NCBI GenBank assembly: GCA_030540635.1
Contig: JAUNVW010000004.1
Coordinates: forward strand, 1-63,011
Direction of reading: 5' to 3'
From: Tissierellia bacterium
GTDB taxonomy: Bacteria; Bacillota; Clostridia; Tissierellales; Peptoniphilaceae
DNA length: 63,011 nucleotides
Shown: positions 46,332 to 56,364 of the stretch, in pieces
Numbering within the stretch: position 1 is the stretch's first letter
Layout of the letters: the number at the start of each line of letters is the position of its first letter
Translations under genes and position numbers: made by a program
The notes under the pieces: generated by a model
Databases searched by the model: none
Seen by the model: only the letters and a program-made list of their open reading frames with translations
Told to the model about the DNA's origin: nothing

Positions 46332-47042
46332 ATGGATCAAAGAAAATATAAAAGACTTCTTTTACTCGCCCTGCTTTTAATGTTAACTGCCTGCCAATCA
46401 CAAAGTAAACTTACGAAAGACTCTTCATCATCTGAGGTAAATACTATTCCCGGGGGGAAATTAGATCAAATCCAGGAAGATATCCAGGAAAAAGAAAAGT
46501 ATTTAGTCCTCGATGTTCGAAGTCCAGGGGAATATCAATCGGGGCATTTACGACATGCCATTAATATTCCCCTGGATGAACTCCAAGAATCCATGGAAAT
46601 CCTTCGGGAACGATCGGAAATATTGATTACTATTTGTAATACACAAAACCGTTCGTCGAAGGCCGCAATTTTTTTAAAAGGAGAAGGTTTTGATGTCCTC
46701 GATGCCCCCGGCGTCAAATCATATCCCTATAAGTCCATGGTCCGGCACCACAATCTTTTAGTAAAAGACTTTCTTACAGAAGCCAAGGATAGTGAACAAA
46801 TCATTGATGCCCGTTCCCTGGAAGATTACGACAAAGGTCATTTGAAAAATGCCATCCCATGGGAAGATATTGAAAGTTTACCTTCATCCTTTAAAAAAGA
46901 TGAACCGTTATATATTTATTGTTATGCCGGAAATGCTTCAGGACATTTAGCCGAAGAACTGGTCAATGAAGGTTTTTTTGCGGTGTATAGTTGTCTTGAC
47001 GGAACAAAAGAATCCGATCAATTTGAATTAATCAAAGAATAA
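46332..47042 (+). CDS. Lipoprotein with two rhodanese domains
   Basis: A 236-aa exported lipoprotein. Signal sequence with lipobox LTAC (Cys at about 20), then two rhodanese domains. Domain 1 (about 45-135) has LVLDVRSPGEYQSGHLRHAINIP and an active-site loop starting ICNTQNRSS. Domain 2 (about 145-230) has IIDARSLEDYDKGHLKNAIP and YCYAGNASG. Both loops keep the nucleophilic Cys. Such proteins handle sulfane sulfur or thiol redox outside the membrane; the substrate is unknown. The start at 46332 follows GAAGGGAG. Followed 19 bases later by a C_GCAxxG_C_C-type gene, probably co-transcribed. Confidence 0.85.
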   Translation: MDQRKYKRLLLLALLLMLTACQSQSKLTKDSSSSEVNTIPGGKLDQIQEDIQEKEKYLVLDVRSPGEYQSGHLRHAINIPLDELQESMEILRERSEILITICNTQNRSSKAAIFLKGEGFDVLDAPGVKSYPYKSMVRHHNLLVKDFLTEAKDSEQIIDARSLEDYDKGHLKNAIPWEDIESLPSSFKKDEPLYIYCYAGNASGHLAEELVNEGFFAVYSCLDGTKESDQFELIKE

Positions 47043-47061
47043 AATCATAAGGAGAGAAAAG

Positions 47062-47442
47062 ATGTCCCCGACAAAACAGAAAAGATATAATTGCAATCAA
47101 AAAGTCCTATCCCACTTTTGTGAGTCCAAGGATTTAATCCATGCCGGTGCTTTATTTGGTTCCGGTATGAGATTAGCGTCGGTTTGCGGCGCTTATACCG
47201 GAGCTTTAATGGTATTAGGCGTAAAATTATCAGAAGATGGCGATGTAAATTCTGCTTATAAAATATTCGACGAAGAATTTACGTCCAGGGTCGGCTGTCG
47301 AAATTGCTTTGATATCTTGGGAAAAGATGCAACAAAACCCGATGAACGACAAGCCCTTATCGAAGAAGGGATTATACCAAATCGTTGTAATCATGCGATT
47401 GAAACAGCAATTGATATCATCGAAAATATATTGGCAAAATAA
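47062..47442 (+). CDS. C_GCAxxG_C_C family redox-associated protein (variant)
   Basis: A 126-aa cytosolic protein with spaced cysteines: C12 in YNCNQKVL, one in SHFCES, ASVCGAYTGALMVLG near residue 40, GCRNCFDILG near 76, and NRCNHAIETA near 110. This layout matches the C_GCAxxG_C_C family, although the first block departs from the canonical GCAxxG. Family members are thought to bind a metal or cluster and often sit next to redox or transport genes. No enzymatic activity is established. Ribosome site AAGGAGAGAAAAG. Operon with the rhodanese lipoprotein. Confidence 0.8.
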   Translation: MSPTKQKRYNCNQKVLSHFCESKDLIHAGALFGSGMRLASVCGAYTGALMVLGVKLSEDGDVNSAYKIFDEEFTSRVGCRNCFDILGKDATKPDERQALIEEGIIPNRCNHAIETAIDIIENILAK

Positions 47443-47443
47443 G

Positions 47444-47476
47444 ATCCCCTTCCACGAAGGGGATTTATTTTTTAAA
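47444..47476. terminator. Terminator between the redox gene and the phosphodiesterase
   Basis: ATCCCCTTC pairs with GAAGGGGAT around CAC, followed on the plus strand by TTATTTTTT. It lies between convergent genes and reaches the stop codon of the minus-strand gene. Confidence 0.85.
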
Positions 47477-48013
47477 TTGATATTCCATGACAATTTTTCC
47501 TTTTTCCAAATCATATAATCGGACAAAGTTCTCATCAATGATACCATAGGATTTTGATCCATCCTTTGGTATTGTCGTTGAACCGGGATTAATCACGATT
47601 ACTCCTTCTCGTTCTTCCAAAACTTTGATATGACTATGACCGGATATTACAATATCACAACCAATTTCCTTTGCCTTTGCGATCCGCTCTTCTTCTGTCT
47701 CTTCATATCCATGAACCATATATATCCCTCGGCCATTGGCGATAAAGATTCGTTCTTTGGATTTCAAATCTTTTCCCATAATCATCTCGTCGACATCGGC
47801 TTCACAATTACCACGGATATAGTAAATATTCCCTCGTTTTGCTAATTCCTTTGCTAATTCTTTTGGATTGTAATTCTCCGGAATATCATTTCTTGGCCCG
47901 TGATACAAAATATCTCCTAAATGAAAGATTCGCTCACAATCTCCCATTTTTTCAAGGGCCATCATCGTTTCTTTATATCCTCCATGGGTATCCGATAATA
48001 TGCCTATTTTCAC
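47465..48013 (-). CDS. YfcE/MJ0936-type metallophosphoesterase
   Basis: A 182-aa cytosolic phosphodiesterase with the full metal-binding set: GILSDTHGG at the start, HLGDILYHGPRND near 36, IRGNCEADVD near 66, MVHGYE near 99 and SGHSHIK near 123. Family members hydrolyse phosphodiesters in vitro; the physiological substrate is unknown. Monocistronic, convergent with the rhodanese operon. Confidence 0.92.
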   Translation of the reverse strand: MKIGILSDTHGGYKETMMALEKMGDCERIFHLGDILYHGPRNDIPENYNPKELAKELAKRGNIYYIRGNCEADVDEMIMGKDLKSKERIFIANGRGIYMVHGYEETEEERIAKAKEIGCDIVISGHSHIKVLEEREGVIVINPGSTTIPKDGSKSYGIIDENFVRLYDLEKGKIVMEYQFKK

Positions 48014-48071
48014 GAATCCTCCCCCTATCCATTGTATTCTCTATTAGTATATCATAATTTTCAAACAATCA

Positions 48072-48101
48072 AAAAAAGAGATAAGACCATTGTCCTATCT
48101 C
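48072..48101 (-). terminator. Terminator of nifJ
   Basis: GAGATAAGAC pairs with GTCCTATCTC (one mismatch) around CATT, followed by seven T on the minus strand, eight bases after the nifJ stop. Confidence 0.85.
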
Positions 48102-48109
48102 TTTTATAT

Positions 48110-51100
48110 TTATTCTTCTTTATCTGTAGAATAGTCCATATTCGCTAAACGTACATATTTATTGTAACGTTCCTTCGCATCCCTTTCAGCTTCTGCAAAT
48201 AATATTTCTGCTTCCTCCGGGAAGGATCGTTTCAAGGATGTATACCGAACCTCTGAATTAATGAAATCTTGGAAAGAGGCCTTTGGCTCTTTGGAATCGA
48301 GGATAAATGGATTTTTTCCTTCTTCTTCTCGACGTGGATCGTATCGATATAAATGCCAATAACCAGCTTCCACGGCACGTTTTTCTTGTGCTTGGGATTT
48401 GCCCATACCTGTACGAATACCGTGATTAATACATGGTGAATAGGCAATGATCAATGACGGTCCATCATAGGATTCTGCTTCACGAATGGCTTTAAGTGTT
48501 TGATTTTGGTTGGCACCCATGGCAATTTGTGCGACATAGACATAACCGTAATTGGAAGCCATTAAGCCTAAATCTTTCTTACGAACTCTTTTTCCTGCAG
48601 CGGCAAATTGTGCCACAGCTGCTGTTGGTGTAGCTTTAGATGCTTGACCACCGGTATTGGAGTAAACTTCCGTGTCAAAGACTAAGACATTTACATTTTC
48701 TCCTGAAGCTAAGACATGATCAAGTCCACCATAACCAATGTCATAGGCCCATCCGTCTCCACCAAAGATCCATACAGATTTCTTAATGAGGTAATTTCTT
48801 TCCCGACGGATAATATCCATAATTTCATCGGCACGGTCATGATCAAATTTATCATCGATATTCTTTAGAATATCTGCCGTCGCAACCTTCGATGCCTTTG
48901 GATCATCCATACCATCAATCCATGCTTTAAAATGATCATTTAACGGCGTATCCAAATCAAATTCTAGGAATTCGGTCATTACTTCTTTTAATTGTCGACG
49001 AATCTTCTTAATGCCTAAATGCATACCGTATCCAAATTCCGCATTATCTTCAAATAGGGAGTTTGCCCAGGCCGGTCCTTGACCCTGTTGATTCGTACAG
49101 AAAGATGTCGATGGTGCAGATGCCCCCCAAATGGAAGAACATCCAGTAGCATTGGCAATTAACATGCGATCGCCAAATAATTGGGTGACAAGCTTCGCAT
49201 AAGGCGTTTCACCACAGCCGGCACAAGCTCCTGAGAATTCCAATAATGGTTGTTTAAACTGAGAATTTTTCACGGATTTTAATTCATCGGCTAAATCTTC
49301 TTTATATCCCACTTCATTGACTGCATATGTCCAATTGTCCCTTTGTTCATTGGCTTGTTCTTCAAAGGGTTTCATAATTAGTGATTTCTTCTTCGATGGA
49401 CAAACATCGGCACAATTTCCACAGCCTGTACAATCCAATGGGCTGACTTGAATTCTAAATTCATAGCCTTTAAATTCTTTACCTATGGCAGGCTTTGTTT
49501 CAAAGCTTTCAGGTGCATTTTCCTTTTCTTCTTCATTTAATAAGAATGGTCGAATAACGGCATGGGGACATACATAGGCACATTGATTACATTGGATACA
49601 GTTTTCAACTTGCCATTCCGGTACACTAAGGGCAATACCACGTTTTTCAAATGCCGTAGTTCCCATGGGGAATTCGCCATTGGCACGATCTTTAAACGCC
49701 GATACCGGTAAATCATTCCCTGCCTGTGCATTCATTGGTGCTGCTATTTCTCGAACAAATTCTGGTAAATCGTCATTAATTAAGCTTTCTTCTTCTGCAT
49801 TTTTCCAATCTTCTGGTACATCAATTTTAACCAATTGTTCAATCCCTTGATCAACGGCTTTATAGTTCATATTTACAATATCTTCACCTTTGCGGCCATA
49901 GGAAGTGACAATGGATTCTTTTAATTTTTCCACGGCTTCCTCTAGAGGTAGTACCTCAGATAATTTGAAAAACGCCGCTTGCATAACCATATTTGTTCTT
50001 CCACCAAGTCCGACTTCCGCTGCAATTTTCGAAGCATTAATGGTATAGAATTGTATATTGTGATCGGCAATATATTTCTTCATGGATCCCGGCAAGTGGG
50101 TATCTAGTTCTTCCGGCGTCCACAATGTATTTAATAAGAATGTTCCCCCATTTTTTAATCCCCGTAACAGGTCATATTGATAGACATAGGATTGTTTGGA
50201 ACATGAGGTAAAATCAGATTCATCAATAAGATATGTGGAATGGATCGAGGAATCCCCAAATCTCAAGTGCGAAATCGTCACACCACCAGATTTTTTCGAA
50301 TCATATTCGAAATATCCTTGGGCATACATATCGGTTCCATCACCGATGATCTTAATCGCTGATTTGTTCGCTCCAACGGTTCCATCAGATCCAAAGCCCC
50401 AGAATTTGCAACGGATCGTATCTTTAGGAGAAGTTTGAATTTCTTCTTTAACCTCTAACGAACGATGGGTCACATCATCGACAATGGAGATGGTGAATTG
50501 ATCCTTTGGCTGTTCTTGTTTCAAGTTTTCAAAAACGGCATTGATATCCGATGGCTTCGTGTCTTTTGAACCTAAGCCATAGATTCCCCCGACAATAACC
50601 GGTTTCTTTTCTTGATCATAGTAACAGGATTTTACATCTAGATATAGGGGCTCCCCAAGGGCTCCTTTTTCTTTTGTACGATCTAAAACCGCAACTTTTT
50701 CAACGGTTTCAGGCATGGCATCTAAGAAATGTTTTGCCGAGAAGGGACGATAAAGATGGACCTTTAACACCCCAACCTTTTCGCCTTTATCCATTAAATA
50801 ATCGACGGTTTCTTGAATAGTTTCTGTAACAGATCCCATTGCAACAATAACACTTGTTGCATCTTCTGCACCGTAATATTTAAATAATCCGTACTCTCTA
50901 CCTGTTAATTGATTGATCTTATTGATATAATCTTCCGTAATACCTACAATATCATCATAGTATGTATTGGACGCTTCCACTTCTTGGAAATATATATCGG
51001 GGTTTTGTGCCGTTCCCATTGTTTTTGGATGCTCTGGATTTAGCGAGTTTTCTCTAAATTCTTTTAAAGCTTCCCAATCCATTAATTCTTTTAATTCATC

Positions 51101-51664
51101 GTATTCAATGACTTCAATTTTTTGGATTTCATGGGATGTTCTAAATCCATCAAAGAAATGGACAAATGGCACTTTACCGGTTAAGGATGCTAAATGGGCA
51201 ACGGGTGCCAAATCCATCACTTCTTGTACCGATCCTGTTGCAAGCATCGCACAACCAGTCGCTCTTGTCGCCATCACATCTTGATGATCTCCAAAAATTG
51301 ACAATGCGTGACTGGCAAGGGCCCTTGCTGAAACATGGAATACTCCCGGTAAATTTTCCCCTGCTATTTTGTACATATTCGGAATCATGAGTAATAAACC
51401 TTGAGATGCGGTAAATGTCGTTGTCATCGCTCCTGATATCAACGAACCGTGCATGGCACCTGCGGCACCTGCTTCCGATTGCATCTCTGTTACTTGTACG
51501 GTTTCGCCGTAAATATTCTTTCGACCATGGGCGGCCCAATCGTCGACGAGTTCCGGCATTACAGACGATGGAGTAATGGGATAAATTGTAGCTACTTCTG
51601 AAAATGCATAGGAAATATATGCAGCAGCCGTATTTCCATCCATTGTCTTCATTTGTCTAGACAT
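48110..51664 (-). CDS. nifJ: Pyruvate:ferredoxin (flavodoxin) oxidoreductase
   Basis: A 1184-aa single-chain PFOR that converts pyruvate, CoA and oxidised ferredoxin to acetyl-CoA, CO2 and reduced ferredoxin. Domains run in order: the N-terminal TPP pyrimidine-binding domain with YPITPSSVMPE, the gamma domain (about 415-620, with GFGSDGTVGANKSAIKIIG), and two 4Fe-4S motifs CIQCNQCAYVCPHA (about 690) and CTGCGNCADVCPSKK (about 747). The TPP-binding domain has CAGCGETPYAKLV and GGDGWAYDIGYGGLDHVLASGENVNVLVFDTEVYSNTGGQ-like residues near 960-1000. The proximal-cluster cysteines are present. Central to anaerobic energy metabolism. Consensus promoter directly upstream. Confidence 0.97.
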   Translation of the reverse strand: MSRQMKTMDGNTAAAYISYAFSEVATIYPITPSSVMPELVDDWAAHGRKNIYGETVQVTEMQSEAGAAGAMHGSLISGAMTTTFTASQGLLLMIPNMYKIAGENLPGVFHVSARALASHALSIFGDHQDVMATRATGCAMLATGSVQEVMDLAPVAHLASLTGKVPFVHFFDGFRTSHEIQKIEVIEYDELKELMDWEALKEFRENSLNPEHPKTMGTAQNPDIYFQEVEASNTYYDDIVGITEDYINKINQLTGREYGLFKYYGAEDATSVIVAMGSVTETIQETVDYLMDKGEKVGVLKVHLYRPFSAKHFLDAMPETVEKVAVLDRTKEKGALGEPLYLDVKSCYYDQEKKPVIVGGIYGLGSKDTKPSDINAVFENLKQEQPKDQFTISIVDDVTHRSLEVKEEIQTSPKDTIRCKFWGFGSDGTVGANKSAIKIIGDGTDMYAQGYFEYDSKKSGGVTISHLRFGDSSIHSTYLIDESDFTSCSKQSYVYQYDLLRGLKNGGTFLLNTLWTPEELDTHLPGSMKKYIADHNIQFYTINASKIAAEVGLGGRTNMVMQAAFFKLSEVLPLEEAVEKLKESIVTSYGRKGEDIVNMNYKAVDQGIEQLVKIDVPEDWKNAEEESLINDDLPEFVREIAAPMNAQAGNDLPVSAFKDRANGEFPMGTTAFEKRGIALSVPEWQVENCIQCNQCAYVCPHAVIRPFLLNEEEKENAPESFETKPAIGKEFKGYEFRIQVSPLDCTGCGNCADVCPSKKKSLIMKPFEEQANEQRDNWTYAVNEVGYKEDLADELKSVKNSQFKQPLLEFSGACAGCGETPYAKLVTQLFGDRMLIANATGCSSIWGASAPSTSFCTNQQGQGPAWANSLFEDNAEFGYGMHLGIKKIRRQLKEVMTEFLEFDLDTPLNDHFKAWIDGMDDPKASKVATADILKNIDDKFDHDRADEIMDIIRRERNYLIKKSVWIFGGDGWAYDIGYGGLDHVLASGENVNVLVFDTEVYSNTGGQASKATPTAAVAQFAAAGKRVRKKDLGLMASNYGYVYVAQIAMGANQNQTLKAIREAESYDGPSLIIAYSPCINHGIRTGMGKSQAQEKRAVEAGYWHLYRYDPRREEEGKNPFILDSKEPKASFQDFINSEVRYTSLKRSFPEEAEILFAEAERDAKERYNKYVRLANMDYSTDKEE

Positions 51665-51727
51665 TAAATTACCTCCTAATAAAATTCATTACATTACCTA
51701 AAAATTAAAAACATGTATCTCTAAATT

Positions 51728-51757
51728 ATTATAAACCTTCATCGGCTATTTTGTCAA
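51728..51757 (-). promoter_or_regulatory. Promoter of nifJ
   Basis: Minus-strand perfect TTGACA (51752-51757) and perfect TATAAT (51728-51733), spacer 18. It begins just after the hprK stop codon, so PFOR is transcribed apart from the pepP-uvrC-hprK unit. Confidence 0.85.
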
Positions 51758-51759
51758 AT

Positions 51760-52683
51760 TTACTGCTGTTCTCTAAGATTTTCTTTGATCCGTTCATTTA
51801 AAGCAACCGCTGCATTATATCCATAGGCCCTTTGACGATGATTTCGAACGGCAACTTCCACAATCATTGCAATATTTCGACCAGGTTTTACTGGCACTAC
51901 TTTTCGGGGAATATCTACTCCTAAAATTGTAATAATATCCTCATCAATACCTACCCGATCGTATTCCTTTGAATCATCCCAACGCTCCAATGAAATGACA
52001 ACATCGATATTCGTTTGGGCTTTCACAGAACCTAGGCCATAAAGCCGTTGAATGTCTAATATACCCAGTCCTCGAATTTCTAAAAAGTGACGGATCATTT
52101 TGGGACACTCCGCCACCAAGCGATTTTCCAATTTTCTGACATCCACCACATCATCGGCGACAAGGGTATGACCTCTGATGATTAAATCCAAGGCCGTTTC
52201 GGATTTTCCAACACTGGATTCCCCCATGATTAAAACACCAACACCGTATATTTCAAGTAAAGATGCATGAAGTCTTGTTTCTGGACATAATTCATAGGTT
52301 AATATATCATCGATCTTCGATATTAATCGTGTCGTTGACATCGTCGAACTTAACAATGTTTTATTATAGTATTGGGCGAGCTCAATGACCTCATAGGGAA
52401 TAATGGCGCCGTGGGTGAAAATCAAACAGGGAATATCGTAGGACAAAATTCCTCGAACCCGTTCATAACGAAGACCCGGATCCATCGCTTGCATATAGGC
52501 CATCTCTGCCTTACCGATAACTTGAATATTTTGATAGGGAAATTCTTCCATAAAACCGGTAAGTTGCAATCCAGGACGGTTAATTTCTGTTTTGCGAATG
52601 CCAACTTCATCATAATCCGATGCTTTTTTTATGACATCTAAATTTAAGCGTTCTGCCAATGTGGCTATCTTAACTTTTTTCAT
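51760..52683 (-). CDS. hprK: HPr kinase/phosphorylase
   Basis: A 307-aa bifunctional enzyme that phosphorylates HPr on Ser and removes the phosphate, controlling carbon catabolite repression. P-loop GESSVGKSETALDLI near 153-168, the VEIRGLGILDIQRLYGLGSVK-like signature region near 200-215, and the C-terminal KVVPVKPGRNIAMIVEVAVRN. It starts at ATG 52683 after GGAGGAAGAAG, overlapping uvrC by 14 bases. The presence of HprK makes CcpA-type control of genes such as rbsK plausible; ptsH is not in the window. Confidence 0.96.
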   Translation of the reverse strand: MKKVKIATLAERLNLDVIKKASDYDEVGIRKTEINRPGLQLTGFMEEFPYQNIQVIGKAEMAYMQAMDPGLRYERVRGILSYDIPCLIFTHGAIIPYEVIELAQYYNKTLLSSTMSTTRLISKIDDILTYELCPETRLHASLLEIYGVGVLIMGESSVGKSETALDLIIRGHTLVADDVVDVRKLENRLVAECPKMIRHFLEIRGLGILDIQRLYGLGSVKAQTNIDVVISLERWDDSKEYDRVGIDEDIITILGVDIPRKVVPVKPGRNIAMIVEVAVRNHRQRAYGYNAAVALNERIKENLREQQ

Positions 52684-54535
52684 CTTCTTCCTCCGCCTTT
52701 CCCCGGAAATAATCATAAACAGACCGGGCTGCTTTTTTGTTCATTGACGGGACTTTCTCTAAAGTAGAAAGATCTGCCTTTTTAATCTTGTCAATGGATT
52801 TAAATTCATTTAAAAGTGCCCGTCGTCTTTTTTCTCCAATTCCTTTAATATCATCAAGTTCCGAATGGACCATCGCCTTTTGTCGCAATTTTCGATGGTA
52901 ACCAATGGCAAATCGATGGGCCTCTTCTTGAATCTGATATAAAAGCCGATATACTGCTGTTCGAACCTTTAATGGATATTCTTTATTCTCGTAGATAATC
53001 CCCCTCGTATTATGTTTATCGTCTTTCACCAATCCTATCACGGGTATATCGATATTTAAAGAACGTAAAACATCAAGGGCAATATTCACCTGGCCCTTAC
53101 CCCCATCCATCATAATTAATGATGGAAATTTACCAAAACCATGGCGCGTATTTCCCTCTTCCCTTTCTCGTAAACCTCGATTGAATCGCCTTGTTAAAAT
53201 TTCTTTTTGAGATCGATAATCATCGGGGCCTTGAACGGATTTTATTTTGAACTTTCGGTATTCCCTCGGCTGTTTCACACCATTTTCAAAGACAATCATT
53301 GAACCCGTAGATTGGGTTCCAGCGATATTGGAAATATCATAACATTCGATCCGTTCAATGGGAAAGACGCCGATGAGTTTCTCTAAATCTTCAATGGCAA
53401 TTTGTTTGTTTCGATCCCGTCGAAGATTTTTTTGAACATCTTTTAACAACATCTCTGAGGCATTCTCCCGTGCAAGTTTCATTAAATCGACCTTATCTCC
53501 CCGTTGAGGAACTCGTAACTCGACCTTTGATCCTCTTTTTTCTGAGAGCATTTGTTCCAAAGCTTTTGTTGATTTTGCCGGTGTATCGAGTAAAATTAAC
53601 TTCGGCACATAAGTCAAATCGAGATAAAACTGCTGAATAAAAGAAGCCATGACCTCTTCATCGCCTTCTTCATAACTATCTTCCATCATAAAATGTTCTC
53701 GCTCAACGATTTTTCCATTTCGCATCATAAACACTTGAACGCAAATCTTCTCTTCTCGCCTAGCCATGGCAATCAGATCCAAATCGATATGATCGGTATT
53801 ACTAACCATTTGCTTTTCCAAAAGAGTATCGATACTTTGTAAGGCATCGCGATATTCCGCAGCTAGTTCGAAATTCAAATTCTTACTGGCTTTCTCCATT
53901 CGTTGACGAATATTATCGACAAATTCTGGATACTTACCATCGAGAAATGCCCGGACATATTTTAATTCTTCTTCGTATTCTTCCTCTGTACAATTCTTTA
54001 TACACGGTGCTGGACAACGATCGATAAAAAAATTCAAACAAGGCCGTTGTAAATACTGATCCTTGGAAAAATCCAAATTACAATTTCGTAATTTATAAAT
54101 CTGATGAAATAAATCAATAATATCATTAACGGCATAAGCATTGGGAAAGGGACCGTAGTACTTGGCTCCATCTTTTAAGATTCGCCGCACTTTCATCACC
54201 CTTGGAAATGGTTCATTGGTAATTTTAATATAAGGGTATTGCTTATCGTCCCGTAATAAGATATTATACTTTGGCCGATTTTCCTTAATTAAATTGGATT
54301 CCAAAACCAAGGCTTCCACTTCGTTATTCACTAAAATATATTCAAAGCGGACGATATGCTTCACCATTGCCACAACTTTTTTATCCTTATTTTTCCGGCC
54401 ATCAAAATATTGCCGTACCCGTCGATTTAATTTTTTTGCTTTTCCCACATAAATGATCTCATCATCTTTATCATACATGAGATAGACTCCCGGCTTTGCC
54501 GGGAGTTTTGTAAGTTCTTCTTTAATCTTAAACAT
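52670..54535 (-). CDS. uvrC: Excinuclease ABC subunit C
   Basis: A 621-aa nucleotide-excision repair nuclease. The N-terminal GIY-YIG domain has PGVYLMYDKDDEIIYVGKAKKLNRRVRQYF near 15-45, followed by a Cys-rich cluster (CNLDFS...CLNFFIDRCPAPCIKNC), the UVR motif FVDNIRQRMEKASKNLNFELAAEYRD, the C-terminal RNase H-like nuclease (IECYDISNIAGTQSTGSMIVFENG) and a helix-hairpin-helix tail. All parts are complete. The start codon overlaps the pepP stop (TAATG). Confidence 0.97.
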   Translation of the reverse strand: MFKIKEELTKLPAKPGVYLMYDKDDEIIYVGKAKKLNRRVRQYFDGRKNKDKKVVAMVKHIVRFEYILVNNEVEALVLESNLIKENRPKYNILLRDDKQYPYIKITNEPFPRVMKVRRILKDGAKYYGPFPNAYAVNDIIDLFHQIYKLRNCNLDFSKDQYLQRPCLNFFIDRCPAPCIKNCTEEEYEEELKYVRAFLDGKYPEFVDNIRQRMEKASKNLNFELAAEYRDALQSIDTLLEKQMVSNTDHIDLDLIAMARREEKICVQVFMMRNGKIVEREHFMMEDSYEEGDEEVMASFIQQFYLDLTYVPKLILLDTPAKSTKALEQMLSEKRGSKVELRVPQRGDKVDLMKLARENASEMLLKDVQKNLRRDRNKQIAIEDLEKLIGVFPIERIECYDISNIAGTQSTGSMIVFENGVKQPREYRKFKIKSVQGPDDYRSQKEILTRRFNRGLREREEGNTRHGFGKFPSLIMMDGGKGQVNIALDVLRSLNIDIPVIGLVKDDKHNTRGIIYENKEYPLKVRTAVYRLLYQIQEEAHRFAIGYHRKLRQKAMVHSELDDIKGIGEKRRRALLNEFKSIDKIKKADLSTLEKVPSMNKKAARSVYDYFRGKAEEEDEKS

Positions 54536-56304
54536 TAAATCTCCAGTGTACTCTTTTCTAAATAATCAAATTCATCGCCTTCCAAATAAGGTGATAATTT
54601 TTCAAATACTTTTTTATGATAATCATTGAGCCAGTCGATCTCTTCTGGGGATAATAATTCCTTCATCACTGGGCGGGTGTCAATGGGAATATAGGATAAT
54701 GGTTCAAATCCTAAGAAATCACCAAATTCATTCTCCTCTTTTCGAATACATACCATAATATTTTCAATCCGAATTCCATGGGATCCTTCAATATAAATTC
54801 CCGGCTCATTGGAAGTCACCATCCCTGGCAACATATCGACTTCATTATTTACTTTTGAAATAGATTGGGGACCCTCATGGACCGATAATAAATAACCGAC
54901 ACCATGACCTGTACCGTGATTAAAGTCCAGATGTTCTCGCCATAGGGGATAACGGGTGATGGAATCGAGCATCGAGGATTTCGTCCCCCTTGGGAAATCA
55001 CAAAGCATCAATTGAATATGGGCCTTTAAAACTAAAGTGTAATGGTATTTCTCATCTTCTGACAAATCTCCCATAGCCAGGGTTCTTGTAATATCTGTTG
55101 TACCATCGAGATAATGACCACCGGAATCGACAAGATAAAAGCCTCTGTTTTTTATCGTTGCGGAACGTCCCTTTATTGGCGAATAATGGGGAAGTGCCGC
55201 ATTCTCACCATATGCTGAAATGGTGCCAAAACTTTCTTCAATAAAGTCCTCCCCTTCCCTGCGAAAATCATGAAGGCGATCTGCAACATAGTACTCCGTC
55301 AATGTTCCCGTAGGCGCTCCCGTTTCCAACCAGTTGAAGAACTTCACCAGGGCAACACCATCTTTAATAAATGCATTTTTTAAATGCTCTAATTCTACTT
55401 CATTTTTAATGGCCTTCATCATCTCCGTCATATTGCGCCCTTTGATGAATCGGACATTACTATTAATCGCGTGATAGATATTAACATTGGTTCTCTTAGG
55501 ATCAATATAAATCACCGATTTACCTGGAATTTCCGCTAAATCTTCAAAAATTCGATCGTAATCCTTAATGCGTACACCATTATCCCGTAAATAATTCAAA
55601 ACTTCTTCGGGCACTTTTGCCATATCAATGTATAAATTCGCAACTTCCATGGAAATTAAAGCGTAAGAGATGACTACCGGATTAAAGGAAATATCATGTC
55701 CTCTGATATTCATCAAATAACAAATATCTTCTAAAGAACCAATGAAATGATAATCGGCACCTGCTTCTCGCATCTTGGAACGAAGGATTTGTAATTTTTC
55801 TGAAGTATTCTGACCGGTATATTCCTTCTCGTAGAGAAATACCTTATCCCCTGGAATCTCCGGACGATTCTCCCAAATCTCTCCAATATAATCGATATCC
55901 GTTAAAATCATTCGAGAACCTAATTTCTTTAATAATTGTAAATAATTATCATAGGGATAAGAAGAGCCGTCTAAGGCGACCTTTCCATGTTCTGGGGTTT
56001 CCCTTTGAATAAATTCAATAATTGTCGGTACATTCTCTACTCCCATTCGGTAGAGATCAATACCGGTATCCTTTAATTGTTCTTCCGCTTGAATAAAATA
56101 ACGTCCGTCTGTCCACAATCCAGCCTTGTCCATCGTAACGACAACGGTTCCTGCCGATCCTGTAAAACCAGAAATATACTCCCTAGTCTTATAGTGATCG
56201 GCTAAGTATTCTGATTGGTGGGGATCTGATGACGGTATAATATAGGCGTCGATTTTTCGCTCTGCCATTTTTTCACGTAATCGACGAATTCGATTCTTAA
56301 TCAT
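54535..56304 (-). CDS. Xaa-Pro aminopeptidase, M24B family (long form)
   Basis: A 589-aa metallopeptidase that removes N-terminal residues before proline. Two creatinase-like N-terminal domains (about 1-300) precede the pita-bread catalytic domain, with metal-site residues in VDSGGHYLDGTTDITRT near 395, NHGTGHGVGYLLSVHEGP near 475, and TSNEPGIYIEGSHGIRIEN near 510. About 590 aa fits the three-domain aminopeptidase P1 type, longer than the PepQ dipeptidase. First gene of pepP-uvrC-hprK. A minus-strand TATAAT at 56324-56329 is a probable -10 element; the start follows GGAGGAGGGA. Confidence 0.93.
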   Translation of the reverse strand: MIKNRIRRLREKMAERKIDAYIIPSSDPHQSEYLADHYKTREYISGFTGSAGTVVVTMDKAGLWTDGRYFIQAEEQLKDTGIDLYRMGVENVPTIIEFIQRETPEHGKVALDGSSYPYDNYLQLLKKLGSRMILTDIDYIGEIWENRPEIPGDKVFLYEKEYTGQNTSEKLQILRSKMREAGADYHFIGSLEDICYLMNIRGHDISFNPVVISYALISMEVANLYIDMAKVPEEVLNYLRDNGVRIKDYDRIFEDLAEIPGKSVIYIDPKRTNVNIYHAINSNVRFIKGRNMTEMMKAIKNEVELEHLKNAFIKDGVALVKFFNWLETGAPTGTLTEYYVADRLHDFRREGEDFIEESFGTISAYGENAALPHYSPIKGRSATIKNRGFYLVDSGGHYLDGTTDITRTLAMGDLSEDEKYHYTLVLKAHIQLMLCDFPRGTKSSMLDSITRYPLWREHLDFNHGTGHGVGYLLSVHEGPQSISKVNNEVDMLPGMVTSNEPGIYIEGSHGIRIENIMVCIRKEENEFGDFLGFEPLSYIPIDTRPVMKELLSPEEIDWLNDYHKKVFEKLSPYLEGDEFDYLEKSTLEI

Positions 56305-56364
56305 TTTAATCCCTCCTCCTCATATTATAGCACTTAGATCTATTGATTTCTAATTTTAATTCCA

